Source: UBA7359 sp964523895
GTDB taxonomy: Bacteria; Pseudomonadota; Gammaproteobacteria; Eutrophobiales; Eutrophobiaceae
NCBI GenBank assembly: GCA_964523895.1
Contig: CAZGBJ010000020.1
Location: 1-43,870, forward strand
Length of the DNA stretch: 43,870 nucleotides
Reading direction: 5' to 3'
A program made the position numbers and the translations under genes. Below the pieces are notes generated by a model. That model searched no databases, was not told the DNA's origin, and worked only from the letters and a program-made list of their open reading frames with translations. Of the stretch, positions 16,544 to 25,636 are shown one piece after another (positions within the stretch are counted from its first letter, which is position 1; the number at the start of each line of letters is the position of its first letter).

Positions 16544-17770
16544 ATGCGCGCGTTAACAATGAAAACTAAATACAAACATCTTCTGTTTCTATTCTGTCTC
16601 GGCTTGTGTCATCCGGCAATTGCCGCCGATCTCCTGTCAAAAGCCACTTCTAATCAAGGTTTATCAACACACTCTGAGAGTCTTCTAATTAATGCTCTGG
16701 AAAATATTAATAATGATAAAACAGAGCAGGCAATAAAAGACTTGCGCCAGTTAATAAAAGTCAACCCGAACTTCAGAGTCGCACAATTGATCTATGCTGA
16801 CATGATGTTGGCACGTTCTCAGGCAATTACTGATTTTGGTAATTTACCCAATGTTTCTTTTGAACGTATTACGGCTTTACGTGATGAAGCTCAGGCACGC
16901 TGGCAATATCATAAATTACCGGTTGATCGAGATAAAATACCTGAATCATTAATTCAACTGGCAAGTAAGCAAGATCATGTGATTGTTGTAGATTCATCTC
17001 GGTCGCGTTTGTTTTTGTTCAAAAATCAGGCTGGTGTGCCAATATTGATAAAGGATTTTTACGTTACGATTGGCAAGAATGGCACTGGAAAATATGTTGA
17101 AGGCGATCAGAAGACACCTGTTGGAGTATATTTTGTAACCGGGTTTATTAATCCAGAAGAATTACCTGACCTTTATGGTGATGGTGCTTACCCGATAGAC
17201 TACCCCAATGCATGGGATCAACGCCATGGTCGTACAGGTTATGGTATCTGGTTGCATGGTACGCCAAGTAGTATATATAGCCGGCCTCCGAGAGACAGTA
17301 ATGGCTGTGTCATTGTTAGTAATCAGGATTTAAACGTATTGTCTCCATTTATTAATAAAGGACAAACTCCCGTCATTATTTCTGATTCTATTAACTGGAT
17401 TGCAAAAAAGGAATGGAAAGAACATCAGGATAATTATGAGTTATTCGTTGAGCAATGGCGAAATGATTGGGAAAGTCGGGATGTGGATTTATATTTACGA
17501 CATTATTCAAAAGAATATTCAGGCTTGGGAAAAGATTATAAATCCTGGGTTGAATATAAGCGTAGAGTTAACCCCTCGAAAAAATTTATCAAAGTTAACA
17601 TAACAAATACGAGTATGTTTCTTTATCCGGGCGAAAAACAATTAATGGTTGTTACCTTTGTTCAGGATTATGCCAGTGATAATTTTCACAGGAAGTTTAC
17701 CAAACGCCAGTATTGGCGTATGGAAGATGATGGGCAATGGCGAATAATTTACGAGGGTGCTGCGTCCTGA
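16544..17770 (+). CDS. L,D-transpeptidase (YkuD) with NTF2-like C-terminal domain
   Basis: A 408-residue exported enzyme. Residues 1-28 form a signal peptide (LLFLFCLGLCHPAIAA). A helical region about 35-125 precedes the YkuD catalytic domain (about 145-285), which starts VIVVDSSRSRLFLF. It carries GIWLHGTPSS and SNGCVIV, giving catalytic C255 and its histidine. L,D-transpeptidases crosslink peptidoglycan stems or attach lipoproteins. The C-terminus (about 295-408) is an NTF2-like domain (WRNDWESRDVDLYLRHYSKE), as in the Csd6-type enzymes that shape Helicobacter cells. Whether it is a transpeptidase or carboxypeptidase is open. It starts 3 bp after the TPR gene. Its 3' end overlaps a convergent peptidase gene by 22 bp. 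Confidence 0.9.
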   Translation: MRALTMKTKYKHLLFLFCLGLCHPAIAADLLSKATSNQGLSTHSESLLINALENINNDKTEQAIKDLRQLIKVNPNFRVAQLIYADMMLARSQAITDFGNLPNVSFERITALRDEAQARWQYHKLPVDRDKIPESLIQLASKQDHVIVVDSSRSRLFLFKNQAGVPILIKDFYVTIGKNGTGKYVEGDQKTPVGVYFVTGFINPEELPDLYGDGAYPIDYPNAWDQRHGRTGYGIWLHGTPSSIYSRPPRDSNGCVIVSNQDLNVLSPFINKGQTPVIISDSINWIAKKEWKEHQDNYELFVEQWRNDWESRDVDLYLRHYSKEYSGLGKDYKSWVEYKRRVNPSKKFIKVNITNTSMFLYPGEKQLMVVTFVQDYASDNFHRKFTKRQYWRMEDDGQWRIIYEGAAS

Positions 17771-18636
17771 TCCTTTTTCTGCGATTCGTTATAAGCTTCT
17801 TCAGTAATGTTTTTACTTAACCACCTTACCATATCCCGCCAGATATCATTTATCTCTTTTCTTGTTGGCATAATACCGGCATAGGGAAGTTCAATAGTTA
17901 CAACCGGAATCTTACGTTGAATTCCAGCATAATTTCCTAGAGAACCCGGGTATGTTCCTAATAAATTCAGGTGAAGACGCCCCAGCTTATAGGGGCCGTT
18001 GTGAGGTCCATCGTAGTCAACAATGCCATGAGGCGCGTGTACTGCAACGATCACATCCGGGTTATATTCGTTTATGTGATCAACCAGCCAGTTTGATTCA
18101 GGTTCGCTTAATGCGTGTTTGCCTGGGTAGCGCCTGGCATTTTTTCCAGTAACTTCGATCCAATGTTTAAGCGCAGTGTTTTCCCAATCGTCCATGGGAA
18201 AGTTGCGATTTAAATCGACGTTGTTCTCGTTCATGCGTTGTGATTTTCTTCTCAACAGTCCGTCTGGATTTAACAGTGGAACAACATGCCAATGAAATAA
18301 ACCGGAGTGATGTGCATCGAGTGTTCTCATCCACTTGAATATAATGCTAACGGAAGAATATTCATCTCCATGAATACCGCCTAGTAACAAAACTTTGCCC
18401 AGAGGTGAACGTCTTGCCAGAGGAGGGTATTCTTTTAGCAGGATAGCCGCGTTTTTAACTGAACGGCCATCGCTAGCAGTCAAATTTATATTTAAACAAT
18501 CCTGGATATTAACGCTACCTAATTTGTTACCAATTTTCGTGCATTCTATTTTAACCAGTTCGTCATGGTCTTCAGCCTTTAATGGAGATAATGGCAATAA
18601 AGTTAGAAGGGTTAAATATATAAAAGATTTAAACAT
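17749..18636 (-). CDS. Exported M14 zinc carboxypeptidase, MpaA-like
   Basis: A 295-residue peptidase. Residues 1-21 are a signal peptide (LLTLLPLSPLKAE). The M14 zinc ligands are in GGIHGDEYSS (His and Glu) and in HAPHG (His); substrate residues lie in NNVDLNRNFP; the catalytic glutamate is in TIELPYAG. The closest functional analogue is MpaA, which cleaves gamma-D-Glu-DAP bonds of murein peptides, though that E. coli enzyme is cytoplasmic. It overlaps the end of ubiA by 8 bp and is probably cotranscribed. Its end overlaps the convergent L,D-transpeptidase gene by 22 bp, suggesting cell-wall context. Confidence 0.87.
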   Translation of the reverse strand: MFKSFIYLTLLTLLPLSPLKAEDHDELVKIECTKIGNKLGSVNIQDCLNINLTASDGRSVKNAAILLKEYPPLARRSPLGKVLLLGGIHGDEYSSVSIIFKWMRTLDAHHSGLFHWHVVPLLNPDGLLRRKSQRMNENNVDLNRNFPMDDWENTALKHWIEVTGKNARRYPGKHALSEPESNWLVDHINEYNPDVIVAVHAPHGIVDYDGPHNGPYKLGRLHLNLLGTYPGSLGNYAGIQRKIPVVTIELPYAGIMPTRKEINDIWRDMVRWLSKNITEEAYNESQKKDQDAAPS

Positions 18637-19648
18637 TATTATTAATTATAAAATCAAGAAATAAGCCAATGAAAATAGTTAGGCCAAACCAGTTATTGTT
18701 TAAAAAAGCCTTCATGCATCGATCAGGTTTCCTGTTCCAGATCAAACTTAACTGATAAATAAAGAAACAGGATGCGACAGCAAGACCAATAAAATAGCTT
18801 GTTCCCAGTTGTGCCTGTCTCCCGGTCATTATTAATGTTATTAATACAAGTACCTGAATTATACCGATGATAACGCGGTCAGCATCATCAAACAAAATCG
18901 CTGTTGATTTCACCCCAATTTTCAGGTCATCTTGCCGATCAACCATAGCATACATCGTATCATAGACAACCGACCAAAGAACATTTGCGATGAGTAATAA
19001 CCAGGCAATTTGAGGTACGGAACCTGTTTGTGCTGCGAATGCCATTGGAATCGACCAGCCGAATGTCAAACCTAAAAAAAACTGGGGCAAATAGGTGTAG
19101 CGTTTCATAAAAGGATAAATACCAGCGAGTATGATGGCGACAAAAGCCAGTTGTACAGTTAGCCAGTTCATTGTTAACACGAGTAAAAAAGCAATAAAGA
19201 TTAAACTGCCGGCAACGATTAACGCTTCGAAAGGAGAGACTTTTCCGCTAGCCAATGGTCGACTTTGCGTGCGTGTAACTAGTGGGTCGAAACGTTGATC
19301 AGCGATATCATTTAGAACGCATCCGGCAGAACGCATAAAGATAACACCAAGGACAAAAACGATTAATACAGCAGGATCAGGGAATCCTTTTGCTGCAATC
19401 CATAAACCCCAGAGTGTAGGCCATAACAACAATAAAATACCAATAGGTCGATCCAGCCTGATTAATATTGCATATTGCCCAAGTCGCTCACGCACCGTTG
19501 GCCAATAGGCTCTATAAGTGATTAATAATTTATTGCTGACAGTAAGAATAATAGCCCGGATTTTGTTTACATAAGTGATGATGACTGCCCCGATTTTACA
19601 GGACAGTATCAATATTTTTTTTAAAATAGAGTTTAGTTTTTGTTGCAT
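18629..19648 (-). CDS. ubiA: 4-hydroxybenzoate octaprenyltransferase UbiA
   Basis: A 339-residue polytopic membrane enzyme that attaches the isoprenoid tail to 4-hydroxybenzoate in ubiquinone synthesis. The two Asp-rich motifs are NDIADQRFDPLVTRTQSRPL and DTMYAMVDRQDDLKIGVKS; LDRPIGILLLLWPTLWGLW is the conserved N-terminal segment. About 45 residues precede that segment, more than in E. coli UbiA, forming an extra hydrophobic/basic leader (IILTVSNKLLITYRAYW). The start overlaps ubiC by 16 bp; no later Met fits, so the true start may be an alternative codon nearer DRPIG. Confidence 0.93.
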   Translation of the reverse strand: MQQKLNSILKKILILSCKIGAVIITYVNKIRAIILTVSNKLLITYRAYWPTVRERLGQYAILIRLDRPIGILLLLWPTLWGLWIAAKGFPDPAVLIVFVLGVIFMRSAGCVLNDIADQRFDPLVTRTQSRPLASGKVSPFEALIVAGSLIFIAFLLVLTMNWLTVQLAFVAIILAGIYPFMKRYTYLPQFFLGLTFGWSIPMAFAAQTGSVPQIAWLLLIANVLWSVVYDTMYAMVDRQDDLKIGVKSTAILFDDADRVIIGIIQVLVLITLIMTGRQAQLGTSYFIGLAVASCFFIYQLSLIWNRKPDRCMKAFLNNNWFGLTIFIGLFLDFIINNNV

Positions 19649-20190
19649 TGTAGAATCGCGGGTAAGAATATTTCAGTTATAAGTAAAGGTTGTTGCTCAG
19701 TATAAAATAGCGACTGTCTTCCCCATAATTCGGAAGTGATATTTAGCTCTTTTGTTGCCTCACTATGAAGTTGGCATCCTACATGAATTTTTGCATAGCA
19801 CATGTCTGTACGATACGTTGTCTCATCATTAAATAGAACATCCCCTAACGGTGTCGTCCCCAGTTTTGTCAATTTTTGATTTTTCCCGGCAAGCGTTTTC
19901 TTTGGGATGACTGTGCGAGCATAGACTAATGCCTGATTATCACATTTTAAGCGAGATTCTCTGATAAATGGAGTTTCATTATCTGGCAGGGACAATAGCT
20001 GCGTTTCCTCCGGCATAGCTTGAGTCCAGGATTCAGTTATCAGTTCTATATTAAAAACACCTTTACAATGTTGTTGTATAAAACGTGTAAGCGAACCTTT
20101 CTGAAATAGAAAGTCATGTACTCGTTTATCATCAAGATTTAATCGAGCAGCTTCCTCGTTTTGCCAATGAATTTTCAATTTGTTATCCAA
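19633..20190 (-). CDS. ubiC: Chorismate lyase UbiC
   Basis: A 185-residue cytoplasmic enzyme that converts chorismate to 4-hydroxybenzoate and pyruvate, supplying UbiA. The family block FIRESRLKCDNQALVYARTV followed by IPKKTL carries the conserved Arg of the active site, and KLGTTPLGDVLF follows it. The start is a TTG codon (revcomp of CAA at 20188) that immediately follows the recG stop, so translation is probably coupled. An ATG start is not available in this frame near the N-terminus. Confidence 0.9.
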   Translation of the reverse strand: MDNKLKIHWQNEEAARLNLDDKRVHDFLFQKGSLTRFIQQHCKGVFNIELITESWTQAMPEETQLLSLPDNETPFIRESRLKCDNQALVYARTVIPKKTLAGKNQKLTKLGTTPLGDVLFNDETTYRTDMCYAKIHVGCQLHSEATKELNITSELWGRQSLFYTEQQPLLITEIFLPAILQCNKN

Positions 20191-22287
20191 TTAAACATTA
20201 CTGTATTCGATGCTTCGACCTAGCCATCTATGAATTAATAATTCTACCTTGTCAGGATTTTTTTCGAGTAAAAGTTTAGCTGTATTTTGAATTTCGGGTA
20301 ATAAATGGGCGTCACGCATTAGATCAGCGACACGCATATCCGGTATGCCCGCTTGACGCGTACCTAATACTTCCCCTGGCCCACGTAGCTCAAGGTCTTT
20401 TTCTGCAATGATGAAACCATTGCTGCTAGTACGCATGATTTCAAGTCGCTGTCTGGCCAAATCACCCAGAGGAGGTTGATACATTAAGATGCAATCGCTT
20501 TTAATTTCACCACGACCGATGCGACCACGTAATTGGTGTAATTGTGACAGACCAAATCGTTCTGCATTATCAATAATCATTAAGCTTGCATTGGGTACAT
20601 CTACACCAACTTCAATCACCGTAGTCGCAACCAGAAGATCAATTTTACCTTCTTTAAATTTATGCATCGTAGTTTCTTTTTCGTTTGCTTTCATGCGGCC
20701 ATGTATTAATCCTACATTAACCGAATCCAGTTTCTCTTTAAGAGTGTCAGCAGTTTCAATTGCTGTTTCGCATTGCAATGTTTCTGATTCTTCTATTAAA
20801 GTACAAACCCAATAAACCTGACGTCCCTTTGCACAAATATGTTTTATTCTGTCTATTATGTCATCACGCCGTTCATTTGAAATAACACTGGTCGTTATCG
20901 TTTTTCGTCCAGGAGGTAATTCATCGATGACAGTATGATCGAGATCTGCATAGGCAGTCATAGTTAATGTCCTTGGGATAGGTGTCGCAGTCATTATCAA
21001 TTGGTGTGGATATTGATTATGTTGTTGTCCTTTTTCCAGTAAGGAAAGTCGTTGATGCACACCAAAGCGATGCTGTTCATCAATAATAATTAATCCCAGT
21101 TTTGCAAAAGATACAGAATCCTGAAATAGAGCATGAGTTCCGATAGCAATTACAGGAGATTCTTCTTGCAGTCGTATTTCAGCTTCAATTCGTAAGGCTT
21201 TTTTTAATTTCCCTGTCAGAAATACAACATCGATATTAAAAGGTTTAAACCAGTGTACAAAATTACTATAGTGTTGTGCGGAAAGTAATTCGGTTGGCGC
21301 CATAATAGCAACCTGATAACCTGCCTCAATAGTCTGTAGCGCAGCTATCGCTGCGACGATGGTCTTACCTGAACCAACATCACCTTGTATAAGTCTCAAC
21401 ATCGCTTCTGTTTTATTTAAATCAAATGCTATTGTTTTACAGGCTCGATGTTGTGCACTAGTTAATTTAAAATTTAATGCTTCTAAAAAATCAGGAACAA
21501 GCTGAGTGCTTTTATCAAAAGCAGGAGATTGTTCCGCTCTAAATTCTTTACGTAGCTCGAGCAGACTTAATTGATGCGCAAGTAATTCTTCAAATGCCAG
21601 TCTTTGTTGTGCCGGGTGTTTTCCTTCTATCAAGCTTTGTACATCGGCATCAGGTGGCGGTCGGTGCACATAAGTCAGTGCATCGGCCAATGTTGGCAAG
21701 TTCTGTTCGATTAATATATTTTCCGGTAATAATTCAACCAGGCCTTTTTTATCATTATTTAGTGCTAGTAAAGCTTGCTCCGTTAATTTACGCAAACGGG
21801 CTTGTTGTAAACCTTCAGTGCCTGGATAAACGGCAGTTAATTGTTCATCCAGCTCGTTGTCTTTATGTTCACTGAGAACACGGTATTCAGGATGAATTAT
21901 TTCTAATGAGCCTTGACCACGACGAATCTGACCATAACAGCGTAATGATAAGCCTTGCTGTAATCCTTTTTCCTGGGATTTGGAAAAATAAAAAAACCGT
22001 AAAATGATTGAGCCACTACCATCGCTAATTCGACATAATAATGAACGACGTCTGCCAAAACGGATTTGTGTCAATTCTATCTTTCCCTGAATATAGGCAT
22101 CATGTCCTGGTCGTAACGATCCTATTGGCGATAAATGTGTTCGGTCAATATAACGATAAGGCAAGTGAAATAATAAATCCTGAATATTACTAATCCCGAT
22201 ACGTTCCAGTTTTTCTTGCAAGCGAGGCCCAACGCCACTTAATGAAGTGACGGGATCAGAAAGAGAATGTTGTTTATTAATTACCAA
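20191..22287 (-). CDS. recG: ATP-dependent DNA helicase RecG
   Basis: A 698-residue helicase that remodels stalled replication forks and branched DNA. The N-terminal wedge/OB region (about 1-170) starts SLSGVGPRLQEKLERIGISN. Walker A is GDVGSGKT. The DExH box is IIDEQHRFGVHQR. The later helicase motifs lie in LVATTVIEVGVDVPNASLMI followed by QLRGRIGRG. The likely start is TTG at 22287, because the conserved N-terminus begins just after it. A 161-bp miniature element ends 28 bp upstream of this start and may have changed its leader. Confidence 0.95.
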   Translation of the reverse strand: MVINKQHSLSDPVTSLSGVGPRLQEKLERIGISNIQDLLFHLPYRYIDRTHLSPIGSLRPGHDAYIQGKIELTQIRFGRRRSLLCRISDGSGSIILRFFYFSKSQEKGLQQGLSLRCYGQIRRGQGSLEIIHPEYRVLSEHKDNELDEQLTAVYPGTEGLQQARLRKLTEQALLALNNDKKGLVELLPENILIEQNLPTLADALTYVHRPPPDADVQSLIEGKHPAQQRLAFEELLAHQLSLLELRKEFRAEQSPAFDKSTQLVPDFLEALNFKLTSAQHRACKTIAFDLNKTEAMLRLIQGDVGSGKTIVAAIAALQTIEAGYQVAIMAPTELLSAQHYSNFVHWFKPFNIDVVFLTGKLKKALRIEAEIRLQEESPVIAIGTHALFQDSVSFAKLGLIIIDEQHRFGVHQRLSLLEKGQQHNQYPHQLIMTATPIPRTLTMTAYADLDHTVIDELPPGRKTITTSVISNERRDDIIDRIKHICAKGRQVYWVCTLIEESETLQCETAIETADTLKEKLDSVNVGLIHGRMKANEKETTMHKFKEGKIDLLVATTVIEVGVDVPNASLMIIDNAERFGLSQLHQLRGRIGRGEIKSDCILMYQPPLGDLARQRLEIMRTSSNGFIIAEKDLELRGPGEVLGTRQAGIPDMRVADLMRDAHLLPEIQNTAKLLLEKNPDKVELLIHRWLGRSIEYSNV

Positions 22288-22314
22288 AGTAAAAATAGAC
22301 CCTGAAAGGAACTA

Positions 22315-22475
22315 TATACCCGTGATACTTGAAAATGCGTGATTTAGAGTGTGTCTATTTTTATTCAGGGCAAGGCGCAACGATGCGTATGGTCGCTCCC
22401 TGCAAAGAGGAGCAACGCCGCCATGGATGAAAATAGGCGTGCTATAAATAGGCATTTTCAGGTATCACGGGTATA
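22315..22475. mobile_element. 161-bp MITE with 24-bp inverted ends and AACTA target duplication
   Basis: Terminal inverted repeats lie at 22315-22338 (TATACCCGTGATAC then TTGAAAATGC) and 22452-22475; 23 of 24 positions match. The sequence AACTA flanks both ends (22310-22314 and 22476-22480), as a 5-bp target-site duplication. Internally the arms continue to pair imperfectly: CTATTTTTATTCAGGG on the left is complementary in part to the segment around ATGGATGAAAATAGG on the right. It has no coding potential and must have been moved by a transposase elsewhere. It sits between ridA and recG, which are normally close together. Confidence 0.85.
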
Positions 22476-22490
22476 AACTATCAGTAAAAA

Positions 22491-22871
22491 TTAAACCGTC
22501 ATTATTGCGTCCATTTCTACTAAGGCAGCTTTAGGTAAACTTGCAACGCCAACAGCTGCTCGTGCAGGATAGGGCTCAGAAAAATATTCAGCCATGATTT
22601 CATTAACTAAAGGGAAGTGGGATAAATCGGTTAGAAAAATATTAAGTTTGCTAATGTCTGCTAATGAACCTCCGGCCGCTTTTGCAACAGCAGTGAGATT
22701 ATCGAATACTTGTGTAATTTGAGCGCGCATATCACCTTCAATTAATTCCATTGTTTCGGGTATTAAGGGAATTTGTCCGGAAAGGTATATGGTATTCCCG
22801 ACTTTTACTGCTTGTGAATAGGTTCCTATAGCTTGTGGTGCGTCTGTTGTTGATATGATTTCTCGCTGCAT
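22491..22871 (-). CDS. ridA: RidA family enamine/imine deaminase
   Basis: A 126-residue trimeric cytoplasmic protein that hydrolyses reactive enamine/imine intermediates made by PLP enzymes. The family pattern is complete: GTYSQAVKVGNTIYLSGQIP near the start, then TAVAKAAGGSLADISKLNIF, and YPARAAVGVASLP with the conserved substrate-binding Arg, followed by VEMDAI. A good GAGGGG ribosome site precedes the ATG. It follows spoT after 45 bp, the usual arrangement in Pseudomonas. Confidence 0.95.
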   Translation of the reverse strand: MQREIISTTDAPQAIGTYSQAVKVGNTIYLSGQIPLIPETMELIEGDMRAQITQVFDNLTAVAKAAGGSLADISKLNIFLTDLSHFPLVNEIMAEYFSEPYPARAAVGVASLPKAALVEMDAIMTV

Positions 22872-22916
22872 TACTTTCCCCTCGTATTAATCGTATATGT
22901 TGTAATTAAAAATTCC

Positions 22917-25064
22917 TTAAGTGCGTGTAATTTGAGAAACACTTTTTAGCGCTCTGACTTTTCGCATTACATTAGCTAAATGAACCCGGCTTTGTACTTC
23001 AACAATAAATCGTAATGAAGTGTATCTATCATCTCGATCTTTCATTTCTACATTCTCGATATTCGCGCCTGCGTCTGCAATGGTGCTGGCAACAGTGGCA
23101 AGTACACCACGTTGATTACTGGCATTCATGGAGATCTTTACCTGAAATTCACGTTCAATATCCGCTTCCCATTCTACTTGAACCCATTTTTCCTGATGGT
23201 TTTGGTATTCTGCAATATTTTTACAACTTTGCCGATGCACAACAATACCTCTCCCGGAAGTAACAAAACCGTGTATTGGATCACCGGGTATCGGATAACA
23301 ACATTTTGGAAAACTGACGACCATTCCTTCAGTACCTTTTATTGATAGTGGAATAGTTTCCTTCGACCGAATTATTTTACTTTCTTGTTTGGTTAATTTT
23401 TCAAATGCGATTAATTGCCTTGCAATTAGTGGTGCAAATTTATTCCCTAGTCCTATTTCCTGAAATAGTTCATCTTCACTTTCGTTTTTATTTTCAGAAA
23501 GTAAGTATTGCATATCAGCTTCGCTAATGTCCTGGTAAGTGTAAGCAAAGGGTTCGAGTTCACGATTCAACAAACGTTTCCCCAATGCAATTGCCTCACT
23601 GTTTTTGAGGTTTTTCAGGAAGTGTCTGATTTGAGTTCGAGCTTTAGCTGTAACAACAAAGTTTAGCCATGCTGGGTCAGGCCGACCGCTGGAAGCAGTA
23701 ATGATTTCAATAGTGTCACCACTGGCTAATTGTGTACCTAGTGGAAACAACTTTCTGTTAATTCTTGCTCCAACACAATTGTTACCAATGTCAGTATGAA
23801 TTGCATAAGCGAGATCAACCGCTGTTGCTCCGTACGGCAGCTCCATGATCTTTCCTTTTGGAGTAAAAACGTAAACATCATCTGGAAACAAGTCTATTTT
23901 TACATTCTCGAAAAATTCTTCCGGGTTTCCAGCAGATTTATTTAATTCAACAATGTTTCGTAGCCATTCTCTTGCACGACGATGTGCCCCACTTCGATTA
24001 TTGCCGCGACGGACGGGGCTTTTTGATTTTCCTTCTGCTTTGTAAAGCCAGTGTGCTGCAATTCCCGCTTCTGCAACATCATCTATTTCTTTAGTTCGGA
24101 TCTGAATTTCAATCGGGACACCATAGGGACCGAACAAAACCGTGTGTAGAGACTGATAACCATTAGCTTTAGGGATGGCAATATAATCCTTGAATTTACC
24201 CGGGACGGGTTTATACAGATTATGTACAGTACCTATAGTGCGATAACAGGTATCGACATCATCAACCATTAAGCGGAAGGCATAAACATCATAAACTTCA
24301 GAAAATGATAAATGTTGTTCCCGCATTTTCAAATAAATTCCGTAAAGATGTTTTTCTCTACCTAAAATTTGCCCCGGAATTTTTTCCTGACGCATACGAC
24401 GTTTTAAAGCAGTACGGATTTTGCTGATAATTTCTTTACGATGCCCGCGCGCCTTGTTTATTTGTTCATTCAATATCCTGTAACGCATAGGATACAAGGT
24501 TGCAAAACCGAGTTCTTCCAGCTCCAGACGTATTGAATTAACCCCCAGTCGTAATGCAATAGGCGCATATACTTCAAGTGTTTCTCGGGCAATGCGTCGG
24601 CGTTTTTCAGGTTTTAATGCTTCAAGTGTGCGCATGTTATGCAGGCGATCCGCCAACTTGACCAGAATGACGCGGATATCATCACTCATCGCCATTAACA
24701 TTTTACGAAAATTATGTGCTTGAGCCTCGGCAAAACTTTCAAATTCAATCTTGTCGAGTTTACTGACACCGTCAACCAATTCGGCAACACCTTTACCAAA
24801 TTTTCGACTTATTTCAGTTTTAACGGTAGGCGTATCTTCAATAACATCATGCAGTATGGCTGCCATTAATGTTTGGTGGTCCATATGCATTTCGCCAAGA
24901 ATACGGGCCACTTCCAATGGGTGACAAATATAGGGCTCACCACTTCTTCGTTTTTGTCCTTCATGTGCTTTAGCACTGAAATGGTAGGCACGCTGCACTT
25001 TCTCGACCTGATCTGCTTGCAGGTAAGTACCGATAAGTTTACTTAGGTCGTTAATCGTTAGCAC
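22917..25064 (-). CDS. spoT: Bifunctional (p)ppGpp synthetase/hydrolase SpoT
   Basis: A 715-residue RelA/SpoT homologue. The HD hydrolase domain (about 45-150) contains HPLEVARIL and ILHDVIEDTP, both intact, so it can degrade (p)ppGpp. The synthetase domain (about 235-345) contains KANGYQSLHTV and EIQIRT. A TGS domain follows (about 390-450: DVYVFTPKGKIMELPYGATA), and an ACT domain ends the protein (about 640-710). Hydrolase plus synthetase motifs indicate SpoT rather than RelA. The start is GTG at 25064, without a clear ribosome site. Gene order rpoZ-spoT-ridA matches other Gammaproteobacteria. Confidence 0.95.
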   Translation of the reverse strand: MLTINDLSKLIGTYLQADQVEKVQRAYHFSAKAHEGQKRRSGEPYICHPLEVARILGEMHMDHQTLMAAILHDVIEDTPTVKTEISRKFGKGVAELVDGVSKLDKIEFESFAEAQAHNFRKMLMAMSDDIRVILVKLADRLHNMRTLEALKPEKRRRIARETLEVYAPIALRLGVNSIRLELEELGFATLYPMRYRILNEQINKARGHRKEIISKIRTALKRRMRQEKIPGQILGREKHLYGIYLKMREQHLSFSEVYDVYAFRLMVDDVDTCYRTIGTVHNLYKPVPGKFKDYIAIPKANGYQSLHTVLFGPYGVPIEIQIRTKEIDDVAEAGIAAHWLYKAEGKSKSPVRRGNNRSGAHRRAREWLRNIVELNKSAGNPEEFFENVKIDLFPDDVYVFTPKGKIMELPYGATAVDLAYAIHTDIGNNCVGARINRKLFPLGTQLASGDTIEIITASSGRPDPAWLNFVVTAKARTQIRHFLKNLKNSEAIALGKRLLNRELEPFAYTYQDISEADMQYLLSENKNESEDELFQEIGLGNKFAPLIARQLIAFEKLTKQESKIIRSKETIPLSIKGTEGMVVSFPKCCYPIPGDPIHGFVTSGRGIVVHRQSCKNIAEYQNHQEKWVQVEWEADIEREFQVKISMNASNQRGVLATVASTIADAGANIENVEMKDRDDRYTSLRFIVEVQSRVHLANVMRKVRALKSVSQITRT

Positions 25065-25205
25065 TGGTTCAATTTAATAAGATGTTTCAATATTTATCTA
25101 CGGTGGATTCCGTATTGAACCTGTATTTTGATGTAATCTTGGGTATACGACAACATAAAGGCGCATGCTACGCCTTTGTACTTATGAAAGAGATGTCTAA
25201 AAGTA

Positions 25206-25224
25206 AAGCCTGTATAACAGGCTT
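25206..25224 (-). terminator. Hairpin between rpoZ and spoT
   Basis: A 7-bp stem (AAGCCTG/CAGGCTT) with a five-base loop lies 11 bases past the rpoZ stop. Read on the minus strand it is followed by TTACTTTT, a poor T-run, so termination would be partial. A second stem, AAAGGCG/CGCCTTT, lies at 25157-25177. Together they could reduce readthrough into spoT. Confidence 0.5.
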
Positions 25225-25235
25225 GGCTACATTAA

Positions 25236-25508
25236 TTACTCAGCTGGAGTAGCAGGGGCAGGGATGGCAAAATCTGCTTCTGTGAATTCTTCTTCTGTAT
25301 CAAACTGATTTATTTTGTCGATATTCTCATTATTAACAAGATTTTCTGCAATTTCTCGTAATGCAATGACCGTAGGTTTATCGTCGTTAGCAGCTAGCAA
25401 AGGTTCTGCTCCCATTGCAATTTGACGAGCACGTTTACTTGCCAGTAAAACCAGATCATAGCGGTTATTCACATTTTCCAGGCAATCTTCAACGGTTAAT
25501 CTGGCCAT
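25236..25508 (-). CDS. rpoZ: RNA polymerase omega subunit
   Basis: A 90-residue protein that helps assemble RNA polymerase through the beta-prime subunit. MARLTVEDCLENVNNRYDLV then LLASKRARQIAMG matches omega. I chose the ATG at 25508, which gives the universal MAR start and has a GGAA ribosome site; an upstream in-frame ATG at 25538 adds ten unrelated residues. It lies between gmk and spoT in the classic order. Confidence 0.95.
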   Translation of the reverse strand: MARLTVEDCLENVNNRYDLVLLASKRARQIAMGAEPLLAANDDKPTVIALREIAENLVNNENIDKINQFDTEEEFTEADFAIPAPATPAE

Positions 25509-25636
25509 GTTATCTATGTTCCTAAATAGTAATTTCAATTTTAGCCGGTTAAAAAATGACCAGCTTTTAAAGTGGAGGGCTATTCTACTGAATTCAGGGG
25601 CTGTTGTGCAATAAATGAATTAACCGAAAATATCTG

